A stretch of 64,000 nt of DNA, taken from CAZMXP01 sp964570285 (GTDB taxonomy: Bacteria; Planctomycetota; PLA2). Location of the stretch: the NCBI GenBank assembly GCA_964570285.1, contig CAZMXP010000007.1, forward strand, positions 39,870 through 103,869, read 5' to 3'. This document shows, piece after piece, positions 57,801 to 64,000 of the stretch (the first letter of the stretch is position 1; each line of letters opens with the position of its first letter). The translations under genes and the position numbers were made by a program. The notes under the pieces were generated by a model. That model saw nothing but the letters and a program-made list of their open reading frames with translations, searched no databases and had not been told where the DNA came from.

Positions 57801-58540
57801 GCTCGGCGCACCAGGGGCTGCTCTGGCTCGCGGTCGGCACGACCTACGCGGAGTTCCAGCGCGACCACGCGGCCGCGGTCGTCGCCTTCACGAAGGGTCT
57901 CGACACCAACCCGCCGAGCGAACTGCGCGTGCCGCTGCTGCTCGGCCGCGGCGACTCCTACGCCGCGCAGCGGCAGGACGACGCCGCCTTCGACGACTTC
58001 GACGAGGCGAGCAAGCACGACCTGCTCGAGCGGCGCTACTACGAGTTCCTGCGCGGGCGCCACCGCAAGCGGCTGCTCGACGCCGCCGAGGCGGCGAAGG
58101 CGAAGGCGTCGGAGGGGTTCACGCACGCCGCCGAGGCATGCCGGCGCTTCATCGGGCTCGGCCGCGCCGCCGAGTCGGTCGACATCGCGCAGCGCGCGCT
58201 GGCCGCGGCGCCCACCGACCTCGGCCCGCGCTATCTCGTCGGCGTCTGCCTCCACGCGGCCGGCCGCTACGACGCGGCGGCGCAGGTCCTCGAGACGGTG
58301 CGCGCGAGCGCCGGCGCGGGCACCGACGTCGGCCGCGCGGCGCGCATGCTGCTCGCCGAGTCCTACCTCGACCAGGGGGACCGCGCCCGGGCGCGCCACT
58401 GCCTCACCGAGATCGAGGCGCTCGACGCCGCCTACCCCGGCCTCGAGGCGCGCCGCGCCGCGCTCGCCCCGCCCGCCGACGACCCCCACGCCCCGCCGCC
58501 GCTCTTCGTGAGGCCCGAATTCCCGCGACCGAGCTCGTGA
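54833..58540 (+). CDS. Giant TPR-repeat protein
   Basis: A 1235-residue, almost entirely helical protein of degenerate tetratricopeptide repeats from end to end, e.g. LRDALWEICLAQGDPEAALR (near 90), VRAKMLKGLGREEDAVRDLR (near 620), PATHFALAEAHLAGDEADDA (near 945) and RYLVGVCLHAAGRYDAAAQV (near 1130). No signal peptide, membrane span or catalytic motif is visible. It begins 2 nt after the preceding stop with GAGGGAGG about 9 nt upstream, so it is coupled to the zinc-finger/TPR gene. Together with the divergent FHA kinases it may form a phospho-signalling scaffold, which is an inference from linkage. Confidence 0.88.
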   Translation: MARTLMQWVTEIREYLSKDKAKAARKTLEKAQKSGVAGALLDEVELELLLAEGGGSGAAEMLRKVARGSESRGAGAIKLAEAHLRRSKDDHPLRDALWEICLAQGDPEAALRHVLLLAAANAIDGAGRGKALLDRKDAVGAAGIFLLASCGALKTDRMKLADRLLQNEAGARLLGGVAQALQAQGKDDGAVHYVLAQIAQKSGERDKFLEHAGRAFGENPEEVWTWTMANVEVAQQLEIAVRSGSLRHLLQAAEGAPKKSIVELAQKSGGEGGAARALRAMALVLQGKAANACRVLEGLAHEDAAACEPVAAFFHGKSKDWPGAREVFASVVGTSLSGDGPKVKDAIDGLLALKEGERGDAWARAAARLVDVDAERDDLRRELGLYLMGENDQKGAAAMLLSERHLPVAQVWAGSGKAGPPVLLRAAALAEEHGKLAASAEWLLSGAKKDGALLSELGRKLAGATVSAGTALRSAGALHDQGQAEEAAGLLDRLSLDAETGGQIEAFLKERRLHDDRHFQTVSFRAALALGDLNRARRLFKVVTGNVQALAKEAAAHAEPGRVLADVLIGQGKPEVAVGLVDSRRASGDDPRVLLPLADGLIKAAPKLGMARLVRAKMLKGLGREEDAVRDLRTIAFDAGEADEAFKLLNDLGTGAALLGRADILIARKQHPGAVQELDRCTAPASERLERFETLCGEKPTLDAAWRGRARCLLDLSRIPDAADAHLKRFHCPDSDRAAVATDLEGVAAAALRGGDIGTAGRILEHLPDHVSDGAERAIAVIAEDKRAAMLILKSKLLLSLQRTDEAVHTLANLVESDPASRPQAAKALDAIVEAMQARPEADFALADAYQAMGQTGQALAALARLYEDDLTGKDNVVRAAQKLVVRADDADVRIFLGRVCLDMRDHKGATEHAIHARRLRPAARRECVQLLQKALDLDAFAPATHFALAEAHLAGDEADDAVRHFRAAVEVDKSRAPSAIRAMEEAAPRSAHQGLLWLAVGTTYAEFQRDHAAAVVAFTKGLDTNPPSELRVPLLLGRGDSYAAQRQDDAAFDDFDEASKHDLLERRYYEFLRGRHRKRLLDAAEAAKAKASEGFTHAAEACRRFIGLGRAAESVDIAQRALAAAPTDLGPRYLVGVCLHAAGRYDAAAQVLETVRASAGAGTDVGRAARMLLAESYLDQGDRARARHCLTEIEALDAAYPGLEARRAALAPPADDPHAPPPLFVRPEFPRPSS

Positions 58541-59322
58541 TCAGCGTCATCGTTCCCGCCCGCGACGAGATCGACTCCCTCCCGGACCTGCTCCGCGAGA
58601 TACGGGAGGGCGTCCCCGGACCCCTGGAGATCATCGTCGCGGACGACGGCAGCCGCGACGGGAGCGGGCGCTGGCTGGCCGCGCAGCGCGGCGTTCGCAC
58701 GGTGACGCTGCGGCCCTCCCGCGGAAAGTCGGCCGCCCTCCTCGCCGCCGTCGAGGCGAGTCGCGGGGACCCGATCCTGCTGATGGATGCCGACCTCCAG
58801 AACGTGCCGGCGGAGGCGCCGCTGCTGCTCGCCGCGCTCGCGGGGCGCGGCATGGCCTGCGGCGTCCGCCGCGTTCGAGCCGCGCAGGCGAGCAAGCGGA
58901 TCGCCTCTCTCGCATGGAACTCCATCCGCCGGCGCGTGCTGCGCGACCGCTTCCGCGACAGCGGCTGCGGTTTCGTCGCGATGCGGCGCGAGGTCGCGCT
59001 CCGGCTGCCCCGCTTCCGCGGCATGCACCGCTTCCTGCCGGTTCTCGCGGAGGCGCTGGGGTACGACGTCGCCGAGGTGCTTGTGACCGACCGGGCGCGC
59101 CGCTTCGGCCGGTCGCACTACGGCAACGCGCGCCGCGCATGGCGCGGCCTCTGCGATCTAGTCCGGGTCGCGCGCCTCCGCCGGCGCCTCGCGGCGCAGC
59201 AGCGCGTACATCGGCAGGCGCACGACGAGATTCGCCCACTCGTCGAACCGCGTCCACTTGCCGAATCGCTCTTCGACGACGAACCCCTCGGGGGCCACGG
59301 GCTCGGAATAGCCCGCGAGTAG
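58537..59322 (+). CDS. Family 2 glycosyltransferase
   Basis: A 261-residue GT-A fold enzyme of the dolichyl-phosphate-mannose synthase-like group: VISVIVPARDEIDSLPDLLR, nucleotide-binding LEIIVADDGSRDGSGRWLAA (about 30-50), the DxD-type motif in ILLMDADLQNVP (about 83), and the RFGRSHYGN acceptor-loop motif near 192. The usual family end is soon after RRAWRGLCDLVRVARLRRR; here another 50 residues follow that run antisense into the next gene. GTG 58537 overlaps the TPR stop by 4 bp. No membrane spans, so it likely works with a membrane acceptor or partner. Confidence 0.85.
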   Translation: MISVIVPARDEIDSLPDLLREIREGVPGPLEIIVADDGSRDGSGRWLAAQRGVRTVTLRPSRGKSAALLAAVEASRGDPILLMDADLQNVPAEAPLLLAALAGRGMACGVRRVRAAQASKRIASLAWNSIRRRVLRDRFRDSGCGFVAMRREVALRLPRFRGMHRFLPVLAEALGYDVAEVLVTDRARRFGRSHYGNARRAWRGLCDLVRVARLRRRLAAQQRVHRQAHDEIRPLVEPRPLAESLFDDEPLGGHGLGIARE

Positions 59323-60570
59323 CACCCTGTCGTGGCCCCGGACCGCTTCGCGGAGGGCGACTGCGCCGGGGCGCTCGAAGCCTCCGAGCCAGAGGATCGG
59401 CGGGGGGCGCGGGGGGGCGGAGCGAGGCGCGGTCCCGCCCGAGGGGTCGGGGGGGGCGGGAAGGTAGCTCGTCCAGACGTCCGTCCACTGGAACCCGTCC
59501 ATCACGACGAGCGTGGCGCCGCGCTGCAAGGCGATGCCGGGCGCCTCGGCGCGCAAGCGGGCCCAATCGCGCGAGATCGGGTGCAGCCCGAGTTCGAGGA
59601 AGCCGTGCAGCCGTGCGACGAAGAGCAGCACCAGCACCGCGTGCCAGCGCAGCCGCACGAGGCCCGAGCCGAGCATCGCGCAGGCGGGGAAGAGCACGAA
59701 TCCGAGATAGCGGATGTGCCAGAGCGGGCGGACCAGCGCGAGGGCGAAGAGCGCCGCGAAGGGCAGCGCGATGGACAGGCGCAGGAAGCGGCTGCCGCCG
59801 ACGCGGCGGGCGAGCAGCAGCGGCAGGGCCGCGCACGTGAGGGCGAGCACGAGCGAGACCGGCCACGGGAACCATGTGCCGGTCAGCAGGTGGACCCAGT
59901 CGGTCCCCGCGCGCTGGCCGAGGGCCGCGGCGTCGAGGCGCGGGATCCAGTCGAGTCCGCCGCCGGGGGCGAGGCGCGTCCCCAGGCGCAGCGACCAGAG
60001 CGCGAGGAGCGTGGCGGCGAGCCCCAGCACGAGCAGCGCGGGCCGCCTGCGCGAATGGAGCGCGACGACGACGGGAAGCGCGAGCCCGGGCGCGTGCAGT
60101 TGGCTCGCGACGACGGCGCAGACCGCGTAGGGGCGCCAGCTCCCGCGCAGGTAGAACCCCGCGCCGAGGATCATCACGAGCCAGAGCAGCGCGTAGCACT
60201 TCGCGAAGTCCGAGCCGTAGAGCACGAGGAAGGGGTGCAGTCCCGCGAGCGCGGCGGCCCAGAAGCGCGCGCGGGGGTCGGGCTCGACCGGCCGCATCGC
60301 CCACGCGAGTGCGGGAAGCGAAGCCACCGCCGCGAGGATCGAGGGGAGGTGGATCGCGAAGGGGCTCGTGCCGGCGAGCATCGTGTAGAGCTTCAGCGCG
60401 ACGTAGTAGAACGGCGTATAGGCGTTGGTCTGCAGGTCGGCCCAGAGCTGCGGCCAGGACATGCGCATCTTGCCGCCGGTGAAGAGCGAGTCGAGGTGGA
60501 GCGGGCGGGCGGCGAAGAGCAGCGTGTGCAGCAGCGCCGCGGCGGCGATCAGGATCCACCCGCGGCGCAA
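59158..60570 (-). CDS. Polytopic membrane glycosyltransferase-like protein (GT39/ArnT-like)
   Basis: A 470-residue protein with about ten membrane spans, starting LIAAAALLHTLLFAARPLHL and carrying LQTNAYTPFYYVALKLY and HLPSILAAVASLPALAWAMR typical of GT-C enzymes that use polyprenyl-phosphate sugars. A soluble C-terminal part follows (about 355-470; ATLVVMDGFQWTDVWTSY). Its 3' end overlaps the convergent family 2 gene by 165 bp (59158-59322). The usual acidic first loop motif is hard to place (SLFTGGKMRMSW), so substrate and activity are uncertain. It starts 10 nt after the preceding gene's stop. Confidence 0.78.
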   Translation of the reverse strand: MRRGWILIAAAALLHTLLFAARPLHLDSLFTGGKMRMSWPQLWADLQTNAYTPFYYVALKLYTMLAGTSPFAIHLPSILAAVASLPALAWAMRPVEPDPRARFWAAALAGLHPFLVLYGSDFAKCYALLWLVMILGAGFYLRGSWRPYAVCAVVASQLHAPGLALPVVVALHSRRRPALLVLGLAATLLALWSLRLGTRLAPGGGLDWIPRLDAAALGQRAGTDWVHLLTGTWFPWPVSLVLALTCAALPLLLARRVGGSRFLRLSIALPFAALFALALVRPLWHIRYLGFVLFPACAMLGSGLVRLRWHAVLVLLFVARLHGFLELGLHPISRDWARLRAEAPGIALQRGATLVVMDGFQWTDVWTSYLPAPPDPSGGTAPRSAPPRPPPILWLGGFERPGAVALREAVRGHDRVLLAGYSEPVAPEGFVVEERFGKWTRFDEWANLVVRLPMYALLRREAPAEARDPD

Positions 60571-60580
60571 GGCCCTCCCC

Positions 60581-61846
60581 TCAGGCCTGGCCTGCGCCGC
60601 GCAGGCTCGCCCGATGCGACCCGCCCCGAATGCGCGAGGTCAGCGACTCGGCGGCCAGCGCGGCAAGGATCACGAGCACCGGCATGATCGGCTCGCGATA
60701 ACGGAAGATCACGTAGAAGAGCATGTGGATCGCCGTGTAGCAGAGGACGGCGATCCAGAGGAGGACAAGGCGCTTCGACCTGAGGCTCCCAAGGCAGAGA
60801 CTGAGGAGGGCCACCGCGATCAGGAGGACGAACTGGATCGCCCACAGACCCCGGACCACCGTCTCGGCGGCCGAGGCCTGCGTCCTGCCGCCGTGGAAGG
60901 GCGGCATCCAGAAGTAGACCGCCTTCTTGAGGGTCAGCGTCAGGAACCGGGCAGGGTGCTCCTTGGCCCAGGCGATCGCCTCCCGCTTCAGCGTGTCGGA
61001 GGCCTCGATCTCCCCGGTCTCGCGCAGCGCCTCCCACGTGGGGCCGCGCGGCGTGTCCGCGATGGAGACAAACCAGCCCGTCGCCGCGGGGTTGTTGCCC
61101 AGGTAGAAGTTCATTCCCCCGTTGGTGTTCAGGACCGGGGCGCCGAGCACCCGGGCATTCCTGATCATCCAGGGGGCGGAGACCGCAACGGCCACGCCGG
61201 CGACGCAAAGGCCCAGGCCCAGGCGACGCAGGAGGGTGGCGGGGGTGAACAGCAGCGCCACGAGGACGACGCCGGCCAGGGAGAGCGCGGCGTTCCCGGT
61301 CAGGGCCAGCACGCCGAACAGGATGCCGCAGCCCGCGGCGGCACCGAGGGAGGGCCCCTCGGCCAGATGCAGGGCGCACCAGACTACCCCCAGCATGAGG
61401 GGGATCATCAGGGGCTCCTTGAGCAGGTAGACCCCGTAGACGCTCGCGGGCAGGTAGAGGGCCCAGAAGGCGGCGGCCAGCAGCCGCCCGATCCGTCCCG
61501 CTCCCGCCTTCCTTGCCACGACGTGGCAGAGGAGGATGGCCACCCCGCCGAGCAGCAGGTTGGCGATCCGGGCCGCGAGGAGGCTCTCGCCGAAGAGGGC
61601 GAACACCGGGGCCAGGATGAAGAAGGGGTAGCCCATGTTGTACATGGCGCGATTCCCCATCGTGTCCACGATCCCGTTCCCGTGGATCAGGTTCAGGGCC
61701 ATGCAGCGGTAGGAGAGTTCGTCGCTCTCGGGCGTGTGGGGCAGTGCCAGGATGGCCGCGCCGCGCATCAGCAGGCCGACGCCCACGATGAGCGCGAGCC
61801 ACCGGATCTCCGTGCGCCGGTCCTCCCCTCCCGGCGGGGTGTTCAT
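60581..61846 (-). CDS. Polytopic membrane protein, GT39-type glycosyltransferase-like
   Basis: A 421-residue protein with about ten spans. The first lumenal loop LALPHTPESDELSYRCMALN (about 35-55) has the Asp-Glu pair expected for the catalytic acidic residues of GT-C transferases, and GMNFYLGNNPAATGWF (about 255) and MLFYVIFRYREPIMPVLVIL (about 385) are typical of the 'ArnT-like/glycosyltransferase family 39' group. ATG 61846 is chosen because the longer GTG frame (61972) adds a proline/arginine-rich shadow. Likely transfers a sugar from a lipid carrier across the membrane, together with the neighbouring gene. Confidence 0.8.
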   Translation of the reverse strand: MNTPPGGEDRRTEIRWLALIVGVGLLMRGAAILALPHTPESDELSYRCMALNLIHGNGIVDTMGNRAMYNMGYPFFILAPVFALFGESLLAARIANLLLGGVAILLCHVVARKAGAGRIGRLLAAAFWALYLPASVYGVYLLKEPLMIPLMLGVVWCALHLAEGPSLGAAAGCGILFGVLALTGNAALSLAGVVLVALLFTPATLLRRLGLGLCVAGVAVAVSAPWMIRNARVLGAPVLNTNGGMNFYLGNNPAATGWFVSIADTPRGPTWEALRETGEIEASDTLKREAIAWAKEHPARFLTLTLKKAVYFWMPPFHGGRTQASAAETVVRGLWAIQFVLLIAVALLSLCLGSLRSKRLVLLWIAVLCYTAIHMLFYVIFRYREPIMPVLVILAALAAESLTSRIRGGSHRASLRGAGQA

Positions 61847-62023
61847 CGGGACCTCCCGGGCCGCGCGGCGACGCCCGGCGCGCTCGCGAGCCAAGGGCGG
61901 GCGCGCATCCGGGAACGGGCAGGCACAAGGGTGAACCTCACGGACGCGCGCGAAGGAAAGCAGATGGTGCACGGCAAGGCAAGCACAATCCAGCCGCGCC
62001 GGGAGGGAGCGCGGCCCGGCGCG

Positions 62024-63610
62024 TCACACGAGGGACGCCACCTCCACGAAGTGCGCGAACAGCATGACCGCGACCATGCCCAGGATCGTGAGGCGACTGC
62101 CGCGGTCCTTGAGCGCATAGACCACGGGGTCGTCGTGCATCTCGCCGCGGGAGGTCTTGACCCAGAGGCGGGCCAACCAATAGACGAGCGCGATCGCGAC
62201 GACCCACAGCAGGTGCGGCGTGGCGTAGCGGACCTGGGTCTGGGGGGCGCTGATGAAGAGCCCGAAGACGACGACCGCCGACAGCGCCGCCCCGACGCCG
62301 AGGGGCCACAGGACGACGAGGTCGGTCACTCGGTAGTCGCGGCCGCGGGTGGCGTCGACGCCGGTCTGCTCGAGGGACACCAACTCGGCGCAGCGCTTCA
62401 CGAGGGCCAGGCTCAGGAACATGAACACCGAGAACGCGAGGAGCCAGAAGGTCGTCGTGATGCCGATCGCGACGGAACCCGCGAGGATGCGCCACGTGTA
62501 CAGGATGGAGAGCATGAGCACGTCGATCAGCACGTACTTCTTGAGCACCCAGCTGTACGCACTCGTGAGCGCGATGTAGAGAACGACCATCACGAGGAAG
62601 CCATACGAGACCGCGGAGGCGACGATCAGGGCCAGCCCGAGGGCGCCGGCGGCGACCGCGATCCCGGGCAGGATCGGCAACGCGCCCGAGGCGAAGGGGC
62701 GAAGACGCTTGCGCGGATGGTCGCGGTCGCTCTCGAGGTCCCACAGGTCGTTCACGAGGTAGGAGGCGGATGCGGCCAGCGAGAAGGCGAGGAAGGCCGC
62801 GGCCATCGTGGCGACATTGCCGGGTTCCATGAACGAGAACGCCGTCAGCAGCGGCACGAAGAGCAGGAGGTTCTTCAGCCACTGATGGACGCGCAGCGCG
62901 CGCAGCCAGACGGCCGGTCCCGCGGGCTCCGCCGGGAAGGCGCGCTCCACCGGGACATGCCGCCCGACCTCCGCAGCGGTGCGGGCCGTGACACCCACGA
63001 GGATGGCCGCTCTCGATCCCTTCCAGATGGGCAGGTCGGCCGGACTGTCCCCCGCATAGACGAAGTCCGCACCCACGCTCTCCCGGACGGCCTGCAGTTT
63101 CGCCGGGCCCTTCAGGTTGCAGCCCACCCGCGTGGCGAGGACCGTGTCGAAGAGGCCGAGGTGCGTGGCGACCCCCTCCGCGATCGAGCGGTGCGCAGCC
63201 GTGGCGAGGACGAGGCGTCTTCCCGCTGCCCGCTCCGTGCGCAGGTACTCCAGCAGCGGGGTGCGGTAGGGGAGTTGCGCCGGGGAGATGCCCGCGTGGG
63301 AGGCGAGGGCCTCCTTGAAGCCGGCCCTGCCTCTCAGCAGCCAGAACGGCAGGCGCAGCAGCGTGAGCGGCGAGCGCTTGACGCAGCGCACGAGCGACTC
63401 GATGAGCGTGTCCGTGGGGGTCAGCGTCCCGTCGAGGTCCACGACAAGGGGCCAACGGCGGGCTCGGCCGGGATCCTCGCGGGCGGAGTCGTCGGACACG
63501 ACATCACCCCCCGGCATGCCTCGCATTGCGCCGCGCACGACATGCCGGCACGAGACGGAGGCGGCGGGGACGGGGGCTACGGGGGCTGGATCGGGGGTGT
63601 GTCGGGTCAT
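62024..63610 (-). CDS. HAD phosphatase-UbiA prenyltransferase fusion
   Basis: A 528-residue bifunctional-looking protein. Residues about 52-225 are a HAD domain: nucleophile motif PLVVDLDGTLTPTDTL, LVLATAAHRSIAEG (motif II Thr/Ala) and VYAGDSPADLPIWKGS (motif IV). Residues about 235-528 are a UbiA-type membrane prenyltransferase with nine spans: the first Asp motif NDLWDLESDRDHPRKRLRP (about 290) and the second, weaker, at VSLEQTGVDATRGRDYR. Fusions or neighbours of this type include decaprenyl-phosphoribose synthesis enzymes, so a polyprenyl-phosphate sugar donor for the adjacent GT-C proteins is plausible. The start could be as late as ATG 63526 (MRGMPGGD). Confidence 0.85.
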   Translation of the reverse strand: MTRHTPDPAPVAPVPAASVSCRHVVRGAMRGMPGGDVVSDDSAREDPGRARRWPLVVDLDGTLTPTDTLIESLVRCVKRSPLTLLRLPFWLLRGRAGFKEALASHAGISPAQLPYRTPLLEYLRTERAAGRRLVLATAAHRSIAEGVATHLGLFDTVLATRVGCNLKGPAKLQAVRESVGADFVYAGDSPADLPIWKGSRAAILVGVTARTAAEVGRHVPVERAFPAEPAGPAVWLRALRVHQWLKNLLLFVPLLTAFSFMEPGNVATMAAAFLAFSLAASASYLVNDLWDLESDRDHPRKRLRPFASGALPILPGIAVAAGALGLALIVASAVSYGFLVMVVLYIALTSAYSWVLKKYVLIDVLMLSILYTWRILAGSVAIGITTTFWLLAFSVFMFLSLALVKRCAELVSLEQTGVDATRGRDYRVTDLVVLWPLGVGAALSAVVVFGLFISAPQTQVRYATPHLLWVVAIALVYWLARLWVKTSRGEMHDDPVVYALKDRGSRLTILGMVAVMLFAHFVEVASLV

Positions 63611-63865
63611 CCGCCCCCCCCCCGATCGTCGCGGTCGCGGCCGGGAGGATCGCAGGGGCCCCGCTCATGCCCAGACGATAGCGTTCGGCTGGGGATCAAG
63701 TCAAAGAAGTGCAACCCTCCCTTCGCGGGCGCCGGGGAGTCTGAGGGCTCCGCGCGCTCGTGGCGCCGCCGGATCCGGAGCGTCGCGTCCTCTGCGCGCG
63801 CGAACGCAGCGCGGGGCCGTCTACGTGGCGGGGTTCGCGTCCGTTCCCGCGTCGTGCGTCTCCAG

Positions 63866-63896
63866 GAGTTTGTCCGACCATTCGTCGGACAAACTC
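63866..63896. terminator. Terminator hairpin near the right edge
   Basis: GAGTTTGTCCGAC (63866-63878) and GTCGGACAAACTC (63884-63896) form a 13-bp stem with a 5-nt loop, followed by TTAA. The gap 63611-63944 otherwise shows nothing recognisable. Confidence 0.75.
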
Positions 63897-63932
63897 TTAA
63901 GCGAGAGGGGGTTCGCTGTCGGTGCCCGGCCG

Positions 63933-63938
63933 TAGGTT
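63933..63938 (+). promoter_or_regulatory. -10-like box TAGGTT, 6 nt before ATG 63945
   Basis: TAGGTT-GCGCGC-ATG repeats the short-leader geometry seen at many starts in this window. Confidence 0.35.
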
Positions 63939-63944
63939 GCGCGC

Positions 63945-64000
63945 ATGGCCAAGACAGCGGGCGTGGGAGGTGGAGCAGGTCTGGATGCTCCCGGCGACCG
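63945..64000 (+). CDS. Start of a gene cut by the right edge
   Basis: Only 18 codons are visible (MAKTAGVGGGAGLDAPGD), so no product can be named. Support comes from the preceding terminator (63866-63896) and a TAGGTT box 6 nt before the ATG. Confidence 0.35.
   Translation, partial: MAKTAGVGGGAGLDAPGD

Noticed and set aside
54632..58489. 1285-codon open frame on the minus strand
   Set aside because: Full antisense of the giant TPR gene; its composition is a codon-position artefact.
1..64000. CRISPR array
   Set aside because: No regularly spaced direct repeats were seen; the repeats present are inverted and dispersed.
1..64000. tRNA, rRNA or riboswitch genes
   Set aside because: No intergenic stretch showed a cloverleaf with a T-arm consensus or a known riboswitch core that I could recognise by eye.

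Overview
A 64-kb, very GC-rich (about 70% by eye), gene-dense bacterial chromosome segment. Several traits point to a Planctomycetota-like organism, with Myxococcota or Acidobacteriota as alternatives: a sigma factor gene overlapping a Ser/Thr kinase gene, FHA-domain kinases, a PEGA-domain kinase, a caspase-like protease with a DUF4384-type tail, a GxxExxY protein and a YVTN/c-type haem lipoprotein. No rRNA, tRNA or CRISPR array was seen.

Layout. 1-2.4 kb: end of a beta-galactosidase-like gene, a repeat cluster, a VapBC module and an orphan antitoxin-like ORF. 2.4-11.3 kb: two ABC-2 ATPase/permease pairs, then a TolC/MFP/MacB-type tripartite exporter. 11.3-14.8 kb: malic enzyme, IF-1, a DUF433 antitoxin with a broken toxin, small ORFs and three long-armed hairpins. 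14.8-19.0 kb (minus strand): acyl-CoA carboxylase beta subunit, enoyl-CoA hydratase, cyclophilin, Mog and SDR in one tightly packed run. 19.1-19.7 kb: a GxxExxY gene between 32-bp inverted repeats. 19.6-29.6 kb: O-methyltransferase, a two-haem YVTN lipoprotein, GlgX, a transglutaminase-like protein and a flavin reductase. 29.6-30.5 kb: a repeat graveyard. 30.8-39.2 kb (minus): a six-gene run joining a peptide-ABC binding protein and two enlarged permeases to two PilT-type ATPases. 39.2-41.3 kb: C_GCAxxG protein, ThiI and a DUF420-like protein.

41.3-49.7 kb is an accessory island lying between two direct, about 95% identical copies of a DUF420-like gene. It holds a caspase-like protease, three secreted or small membrane proteins, two ECF-type sigma factors and a PEGA kinase. 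The three secreted/small protein genes each start just downstream of the same bipartite motif, TTTCCGCGC-N13-GCACTTC, which I propose as a dedicated promoter for one of the island's sigma factors. This is my best candidate for an undescribed system.

50-59 kb: a nucleotidyltransferase/small-protein pair, two FHA kinases, a zinc-finger/TPR protein and a 1235-residue TPR protein. 58.5-63.6 kb: glycosyltransferase, two polytopic membrane proteins and a HAD-UbiA fusion. The right edge has a terminator and the start of one more gene.

Two patterns cut across the window. Many transcription units have a -10-like hexamer only 6-9 nt before the start codon, suggesting leaderless mRNAs. A family of inverted GGAACCCAGG repeats recurs at four loci; one copy carries the GxxExxY gene and the others have lost or never had it.
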